A DNA stretch of 64,000 nt from Tenrec ecaudatus (Eukaryota > Chordata > Mammalia > Afrosoricida > Tenrecidae): contig NC_134540.1 in assembly GCF_050624435.1 (NCBI RefSeq), forward strand, positions 25,730,001 to 25,794,000, given 5' to 3'. Below, one piece after another: positions 57,791 through 64,000 of this stretch. The translations under genes and the position numbers were made by a program. Position 1 is the stretch's first letter, and the number at the start of each line of letters is the position of its first letter. The notes below the pieces were generated by a model. It worked only from the letters and a program-made list of their open reading frames with translations, was not told where the DNA came from and did not search any database.

Positions 57791-58862
57791 ACGACACTGA
57801 GGCATTGGGCTACTTTATCTTATTAGGCTTTTAATCTCTCCATAAACAGCTGGTATTAGCTATTGGTAGGGAAAATCTGGTGTCACTCTCAGGGAACATG
57901 GGCAGTGTGGTTGCAGGAAGTAAGTATTGTGCTGCAAAGGGAAATCTCACGGGTCTACAGCTGTGTGGGGGCCGGCAGAAGTGGGGAGCCACCACAAAAT
58001 ATCTGGAGTCAGCAGAAATAGGTAGAGTGTGGGACGAGGCATAGGTGGACTAGTGGAGTAGCCACAAGTCTGGTCTGGACCAGCAGGTAAGCTGTGGATC
58101 TGGACTGGCTGGTATGAGGGTTGTGATTCGGGCTGGGGCAATAGGGGCCCACAGGGCCTATGCTGGCTAGTAAGGAAGTGGTGGGCCATGCCAGACCATC
58201 AGGGGAGCAACAGAGTTGAGATTGACCCACAGGGGGTTGTGGGCTGGGCTGAGGTGGCTGGGGCAAGCTGGTGTGGGGGCTGTGGGGCTTGACCACACTG
58301 GACGAGCATGAGGCCACAAGCTGGCCAGTAGCAGGAGGCGTGGGCCAATAGCAGATGAGGTCCAACAATGGTGAGAATAGCTGTGTACATTGGCCTAGCT
58401 CTGGACATGAAGGTAAGCACTGTGAGTGGCCAGTGGGAGGTTCCAGCCGCAAGATTCAAGAGCTTTGATTGGATGGTGGGTAGGTGTACTTTACAGGAGA
58501 ATCACGGGCTGATGGCCAGCAGATTATTGTTGCAACTGCAATAGCTACAATCCAAAGCTTGGGGGTTTGGGGGGGTGTGTGGGTTGGGGGTCAGATGGTG
58601 TGGCCGTTGGAAAAGCTGCAGGTGTATAGCTGATGGGCTTCAATTTCAGTTTCTGGACCCATGGCGGGCAGTGGGAGGCATTGCAGGGACTGGCCATGGT
58701 GGGAACTGCTAACCAGTACAGGTTATGCTGGCTAGGGTATCCCTGGGCCCTGGCAGCAGATCATCAGTGGTCTGTAGTAGGTACCAGAGTGGGGGGGAGT
58801 AGGGGTGGCAAGACTGACCCTTGGTCAGTTAAGAGCTCTGGGGTACCACGAGGCTAAAATGA
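57791..58862 (-). mobile_element. L1 5'UTR, GC-rich (antisense)
   Basis: About 1.07 kb of GC-rich sequence with repeated short motifs (GGGCTGTGGGGCTTGACC, GTGGGCCATGCCAGACC, GCTGGCCAGTAGCAGG), sitting exactly upstream of the antisense ORF1. Such position and composition fit an L1 5'UTR with internal promoter. The base composition contrasts strongly with the AT-rich surroundings. Three overlapping proline-rich minus frames (57947-58459) and the plus frame 58633-58857 are accidental. Confidence 0.6.
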
Positions 58863-59685
58863 TATGTTCCAGTTTCCTTCCTCAGCCTCCCTATCCCCAA
58901 GATCAATGATGACCTTAGGGTTCCCATTGTTGCTCGTTTACCTAAGCACCATCATATTGGAATTAAATAATGGCTTGGTTTTTATGTTGGGTAAATTTTT
59001 GACAATTTGATCAAATTTATTTCAAAATATATTCTTATTGCCTCTCTTTAAACAGAATCTGGTCAATTATAAGTCTAAAATGTTCAAAATAAAATAATTA
59101 GGTCAATGTTTTTGAATATTTTAACCCATATTTACACTTCAGCGTATAGATTTTTCTGACACCACCACTTTGTGAAATGATATCCAGTTTATGAGACACA
59201 GATATCAGACAGTTTTGCAGTTTTTCAGGAGGTTTTTGGTAATTAACCACCCAAACTGAACTGTCTCTATCTTCTACCTAATCCATTTTTACTTTGGAAA
59301 TGCTGCCCAAAACCATCCACCATTGGTGGCCCACCATTGGTATTTAATATATTGATGACATAGTTCACAGCAAGTTCCAAATCAAAGTATCTCAACAAAC
59401 AGACAGACTAGGCGTATTAGCTTGCAGTGTATCACAAAAAACTTCTTGCTCCAAGTCTCCCCCATTCCTGTGAAGACATCTTATTTTTTATCATTATGAG
59501 TTACTGACTCAATTAAAGCATTTAACCAGATGCAACTAAAATAGAAAACTTTCAGACAACTACTCCTAACTTTTGCAGAGCCTAGGTTTAAATGAATATA
59601 TCAACAAATAAGATGCATATGATATAAATAATATATATGATATTACAAGAGGGTTTTAAAAGTTCATAAAAATAGAATTAAAAAT
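58863..59685. other. AT-rich unassigned sequence
   Basis: No gene or repeat recognised, except a small direct repeat around CCACCATTGG (59317-59340). Confidence 0.4.
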
Positions 59686-60230
59686 AATTTTAGATTCTGG
59701 GAAGATGGCAGACCAGGGGACCCACATACTATAAGAGCTCTTTCGAACAAAGCGGGTTTAGTGTCCAGGTAGCCAAGTAGTAGGATTGTGGTGAGTGAAA
59801 TATCCCCCGGAACATCACCCCACCCCATGCATGTGTCCTGAGCAGGGGCCTTGGCGATATAGTACCCGATTTGTGGGACATCTCCAGTCATGAGGTTGCC
59901 ACTATTGCGGCTGCGACTAGCTGGAGCCCCTCTCCATCCCCAGACTGGGACTCTGAGCCCAGAGTCGCTTGCCTGCCCTGTGAGACACGCACAGCAATCG
60001 TGGAACCCCCTACAGCACCTGCCCACTCGCAGGACCACACTAGAAGAGAAGCTCACTTTCCCATGGTTCCCCTCTCCCCACGTGGCAGCAATCTGCCGTT
60101 TGACCCGCGTACCTCCCTCCATTCATCCAAGGCCTGGGTAACTTACCTGAAGGCCATTGGGGGTTGCCAGGCAGCCCTATGGGGGACAATCAACCCCCAC
60201 TGCTACCTGGGACCTCTGAAGAAGGTCCCC

Positions 60231-60374
60231 ATGAAGAAAGAAGAAAGGTATATGACAGATACGTTAACACAAAACCTCCAACAGCTAGAACAGAGTCAAC
60301 AGAATAACCCCTCCAATAACAAGAGAAAACCAGTGGGAAGACAAGAGAACAATGCAAAAGATAAAAGCAGCTAA
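60231..60374 (+). pseudogene. L1 ORF1 N-terminus fragment
   Basis: From the ATG at 60231 the frame reads MKKEERYMTDTLTQNLQQLE and then an N/Q/K-rich stretch (SQQNNPSNNKRK) to a stop at about 60372. This is the low-complexity N-terminal region before the ORF1p coiled coil. The coiled coil, RRM and C-terminal domains are missing because ORF2 sequence follows from about 60360. An upstream in-frame extension (from 59871) is leader sequence. The fragment could make a ~47-residue peptide at most. Confidence 0.65.
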
Positions 60375-63076
60375 AAGCTGCTTCTATGAAAGAATTAATA
60401 AAATTGACAGTCCTCTGGCAAGGCTTACCAAAGATAGAAAGGAGCAAATATCAATAGCCAGGAAGAGGGATGAATTAGGGGCATTAACAACAGACCCCAA
60501 TGAGATTAAAAGCATAATCACAAAGTACTAAAAGTTTTTTATTCTAATGGATTCAGAAGCCTGGAAGACAAGGATAAATATTTGGAAAAACAGTCTCTCC
60601 CTATAATACCTCAGACAGAGATCAAGAACCTCAATAAACCCACAGTGAAAGAAGAAATAGAGAGGGTCATCAAAAACCTATCAACAAAAAAGGCCCCAGG
60701 GCCAGATGGTTTCACAGCAGAATTCTACCAAGCATTCAGGGAAGAGTTGACACCAATCCTCCACAAAGTATTCCATAACATAGAAGACGATGGAAATCTC
60801 GCAAACTCATTTTATGAAGCCAGCATTACTTTGATACCCAAACAGGGCAAAGACCCCACAGGTATAGAGAATTACAGACCAATATCTCCAATGAACATAG
60901 ATGCAAAAATCCTTAACAAAATATTGGTCAATAGAATACAAAAGTATATAAAACATATCATCCACTACAACCAGGTAGGATCCATCCCAGGGATGCAGGG
61001 ATGGTTTAACATCCGAAAATCCATCAATGTCATACACCACATCAAGAAGAAGGATAAAAACCATATGATAATATCCATAGATGCAGAAAAAGCATTTGAC
61101 AACATCCAGCACCAATTCCTAATCAAGACACTAATGAAGATAGGATTGGAAGGTAAGTTCCTCAAGCGTACACAAGCTATCTATGAAAGACCAATGGCCA
61201 ACATCATAGTCAATAGAGAAAAGAAAAGAAAATCCCACTGAAAAAGGATATAAGACAAGGATGCCCCCTGTCCCACTTCTATTCAATATTGTTTTGGAGG
61301 TTCAGTTAACAACATAAGGCAGCGGAAGGACATCAAAGGGATCCAAATGGGAGAGGAGGAGGTGAAACTATCGCTATTTGCAGACATGATCCTGTATATT
61401 GAAAACCCCCAAAGCTCCACAGCTGGAGTAATTACAGTGATAGAGGAATATGGAAAAGTAGTAGGATACAAGATCAATAAGCAGAAGTTGGTAGGTTTTT
61501 AATACACATCGACCAGGCCAAGGAAGAGGGGATTAAGAAGGAAGTACCCTTCACAGTAACTAAGAACAAACTGAAATACCTAGGAATATATTTGACAAAA
61601 AATACTAAAGACCTATATAAGGAAAACTATAAAACCCTACTACTGGAAACCAAAAGCGACCTCCACAAATGGAAGAGCATCCCCTGCTCATGGATTGAAA
61701 GGCTTAACATAGTAAAGATGACAGTCCTACCTAAAGTACATTACAAATTCAATGTTATACCAAGTCAAATACCATCAACCTTCTTCAAAGAATTGGACAA
61801 ACTGGCCACCAATTTCATATGGAGAGGGAAGAAACCCAGAATTAGCAGAGAACTCCTCAAGAAGGAGGACATAGTTGGAGGACTTTCCTTACACGATTTT
61901 AATGCCTATTACACAGTTACAGTGGTCAAAACAGCGTGGTACTGACATAACAACAGACACTCAGACCAGTGGAAAAGAATAGAAAGCCAAAGAGTAAAAT
62001 CATCAGCATATAGACAACTGATCTTTGACAAGGGTCCCCAAACCATCAAGTGGCAAGTGGATCCCCTTTTTAACAAGTGGTGCTGGAAACAATGGATATC
62101 CACATGTAGAAAGATGAAACAAGACGTTTACCTCACCCAATGCACAAGAATAAACTCAAGGTGGATCACAGATCTTGAAGTTAAACCCCATACCATCAGG
62201 ACCATCAAGGAGGGAATTGGGACTAACCTCAGAGCATTGGCCCAGGGAACTCATAGGCTCACTGCAATAGGGAAGGCTACACACACAGGTGAACTAGAAA
62301 TCAACAAATGGCATTTAATAAGAATAAAGCACCTGTGCACCTTGAGAGACTTCACCAAGAGGGTGACAAGACAACCCACAGACTGGGAGAGGATTTTTAG
62401 TAATGACACATTGGACAAAGGGCTCATTACTAAAATCTACAACACCATCATGACCTGCAAAAAGAGGAAAAAGGAAGTAGGCAAAAGAACTTAAAAGAGC
62501 TTTCACTAAGGAGGAGACCCATATAGTCAATACACATATGAGAAAGTGTTCCAGGTCCTTAGCCATAAGAGAAATGCAAATCAAAACAACCTGAGATACC
62601 ACCTAACACCCCTGAGGTTAGCCTAAATCAGAGAGCAAAAAGTGTTGGAGGGGCTGTGGTGAAGTAGGAACCCTCCTCCACTGCTTCTGGTTCTGTAGAT
62701 TTGTGCAGCTAATGTGGAAAGCAATCTGGCAATACTTAAATAAAATGGAAATTGATCTACCTTATGACCCAGCCATATCTCTACTGAGCATATGCCCGGT
62801 AGAATCAGCAAATAAAACACAGCCAGCCATATGCGCTCCAATGTTTATTGCGACACAATTCACAATCACAAAGACTTGGAACAGCCTAAGATTCCATCGA
62901 TAAAAGAGTGAATTAGTAAACTTTGTCTCATACACAAAATGGAGTACTGTGCAGCACCGAACAGCATGGACGATCACATGGAACATGTTGATTCATGGGA
63001 AGAGCTGGAAGGAATCATGTTAAGCGAGGTAAGCCAAACTCAAAAGGACAGGTATAACATGAGTCCCCTGAGGTAA
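60360..63076 (+). pseudogene. L1 ORF2 remnant: reverse transcriptase and C-terminal domain without the endonuclease
   Basis: Starting at CFYERINKIDSPLARLT (about 60380), it contains [16 protein letters not shown] (60690), [18 protein letters not shown] (60810), [39 protein letters not shown], and motif [18 protein letters not shown] (61072). The catalytic box reads [12 protein letters not shown]: the usual FADDM has lost one aspartate (TTT GCA GAC ATG at 61377-61388). Downstream are YLGIYLTK (61580), KSIPCSWIERLNIVKM, LFNKWCWKQW, RITKIYNTI, PMFIATQFTITKTW and the end MSPLR-stop at 63076. Frames break near 61241, 61500, 61945 and 62494. The entire APE-like endonuclease is absent. Confidence 0.92.
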
Positions 63077-64000
63077 GTACAATCAGCACAGCAGGAATAG
63101 AAGAATAAACATCTATCTCGCAATAAATGGATGGAAGAATAGATAGTTGGATGGAGGGCAGGCCACACCTAGGGAGGTACATGAGACCTAACATAAAGAA
63201 GGGGAAATGGGGCAGGTGGAGGGAGAAGTGGGGTGGGGATAAACCAAGTGGATGGCATGGGGGGAACAGGGCACTAACCCACCTGGGGGAGAGTATTGGT
63301 TATGTCCCCACAGAACTGGAACATGCATATGGACCCCACCATGACAAGCCAAACCAAGAGAGCAACATAAAGCGTGGAGGAATGCACAGAGACTGGATCG
63401 TACGCCAGCCCCAACCTGAATTAGCCTGAACCCCCAAATCAAAGGGAGTACCACAGAAAATGAAAATAGATCATCTGGTGTGGGAAAGGAGCTGACCTAC
63501 CACACCACACCCAGACGGAAGCTGAAGCAAAGGAAGGAGGAGGAATGGAGCTGAGCACACCTGGGCCCACCAAGCTCAGAGGACGATAGCTCGGCTCAGA
63601 GGGCCCAATGTGCAGAGAGGACCATATAGTCAGCCCCATGGAGAGATGCAACATCCTGCACTGACCCATGGCCCTACATGGGACAGCACCAGAGACACAG
63701 TGGGGGATGTGTGACTGAGTTGACCCCACTACACTGAGGCAAAACACTGGAGGCATGCAATGGAGCGGTGGGGGAAGCAGAGAAAGGAGGTACCAAGGGA
63801 GTATAAAGGATGAATTTGCAGGTAGGATGTGGCACCCCTTCAGACTCATCCAGAAAAAACTCCTAAAGGTCAACAAATAGACCTTGAACTACTAAGTGAG
63901 GTTTTTCCTGCTGTCTTCTTGTTTGGTTCTTTCTTTTTTTTTCTCTTCTTTTAAATTTTGTATGTCAGTGCCTTTATTGTTTGTTAGCGTGTCAGTGTTG
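63077..64000 (+). mobile_element. L1 3'UTR, first ~920 bp
   Basis: GC-balanced, purine-rich. AGGGAGTATAAAGGATGAAT (63796) to TTTTAAATTTTGTATGTCAG (63949-63968) matches the minus strand of 22570-22760 nearly base for base. That match links the short repeats elsewhere in the window to L1. Frames 63127-63429, 63188-63454 and 63439-63876 are non-coding. Confidence 0.92.

Larger units (their letters stand above)
59686..64000 (+). mobile_element. Sense L1 retrotransposon with internal ORF1-ORF2 deletion, running out of the window
   Basis: It opens with TTCTGGGAAGATGGCAGACC, the conserved 'aagatggcggac' start of many mammalian L1 leaders. ORF1 starts at 60231 but is joined near 60360 to mid-ORF2. 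ORF2 continues to its stop at 63074-63076, and the 3'UTR begins there, reaching TTGTTTGTTAGCGTGTCAGT at the window end. The L1 3'UTR copies at 21-24 kb overlap its last 200 bp and show that roughly 1.7 kb more would follow. It is younger than the L1 at 18.3-20 kb, since long ORF blocks survive, yet it is dead. Confidence 0.93.

Noticed and set aside
58009-58452. 147-residue proline-rich minus frame
   Set aside because: It lies in GC-rich L1 5'UTR, where stop codons are scarce by composition. Two other frames overlap it on the same strand and none shows a domain.
60582-61241. 219-residue reverse-transcriptase frame as a possible active gene
   Set aside because: It is part of an L1 ORF2 with several downstream frame breaks, a lost catalytic aspartate and no endonuclease.
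63127-63876. Frames of 88-145 residues at the window end
   Set aside because: They lie within the L1 3'UTR, whose other copies have none of these frames intact.

Overview
The window reads as AT-rich, gene-poor nuclear DNA of a placental mammal, almost certainly an afrotherian (the elephant, hyrax, sea cow, aardvark, tenrec, golden mole and sengi group). The main evidence is about twenty copies of an AfroSINE-type SINE, recognised by a conserved 3' part ending in variants of 'CTATGAGTCGGAATCGACT', together with many pieces of an RTE/BovB-like LINE whose 3' end has the same motif. An L1 lineage with an unusual, very long 3'UTR is also abundant. I cannot name the species from sequence alone. No host protein-coding exon, rRNA, tRNA or CRISPR array can be supported. 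Every longer open frame that I could interpret is either a remnant of a transposon protein or an accidental frame through a repeat.

Layout. 0-9 kb: a Tigger (pogo-type) transposase start, two antisense RTE 3' ends, one MIR, an old SINE next to an L1 3' end, and an RTE reverse-transcriptase piece at 7.4-8.2 kb. 9-20 kb: AfroSINEs, an L1 3' end with a 10-bp target-site duplication (10.8-11.9 kb), a solo LTR carrying a 19-bp minisatellite (13.9-14.6 kb), a long RTE fragment with endonuclease and RT (15.7-17.7 kb) split by a GAAA microsatellite, and an old L1 ORF2 (18.3-20 kb). 20-29 kb: two L1 3'UTR insertions with perfect 14-bp and 16-bp target-site duplications, two RTE 3' ends, and an AfroSINE split by an L1 tail. 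29-40 kb: a hAT-type remnant, a 73/74-bp tandem duplication at 30.6 kb, an L1 tail, a possible LTR, a second copy of the solo LTR, an L1 insertion with a transduced 3' flank (34.9-35.1 kb), a possible conserved non-coding element near 37 kb and several AfroSINEs. 40-48 kb: two mariner copies in opposite orientation that share one internal deletion, and an RTE 3' end carrying a (TA)~93 array. 48-55 kb: mostly unique sequence, then an MLT1-like LTR broken by a solo LTR with a perfect 5-bp duplication. 55-59 kb: antisense RTE RT abutting the antisense 5' part of an L1 (ORF1 and GC-rich 5'UTR). 59.7-64 kb: a sense L1 running out of the window, in which the beginning of ORF1 is joined directly to the middle of ORF2.

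No operon-like organisation or cooperating gene system is present. The relationships between parts are those of mobile elements: RTE as the probable enzyme source for the SINE (shared 3' end), L1 producing truncated copies with target-site duplications and 3' transduction, and a deleted mariner that must have been mobilised in trans. The most interesting signals are the L1 architecture, the L1 3' transduction, the shared mariner deletion and the LTR-derived minisatellite. I saw nothing that amounts to a new defence, metabolic or regulatory system.
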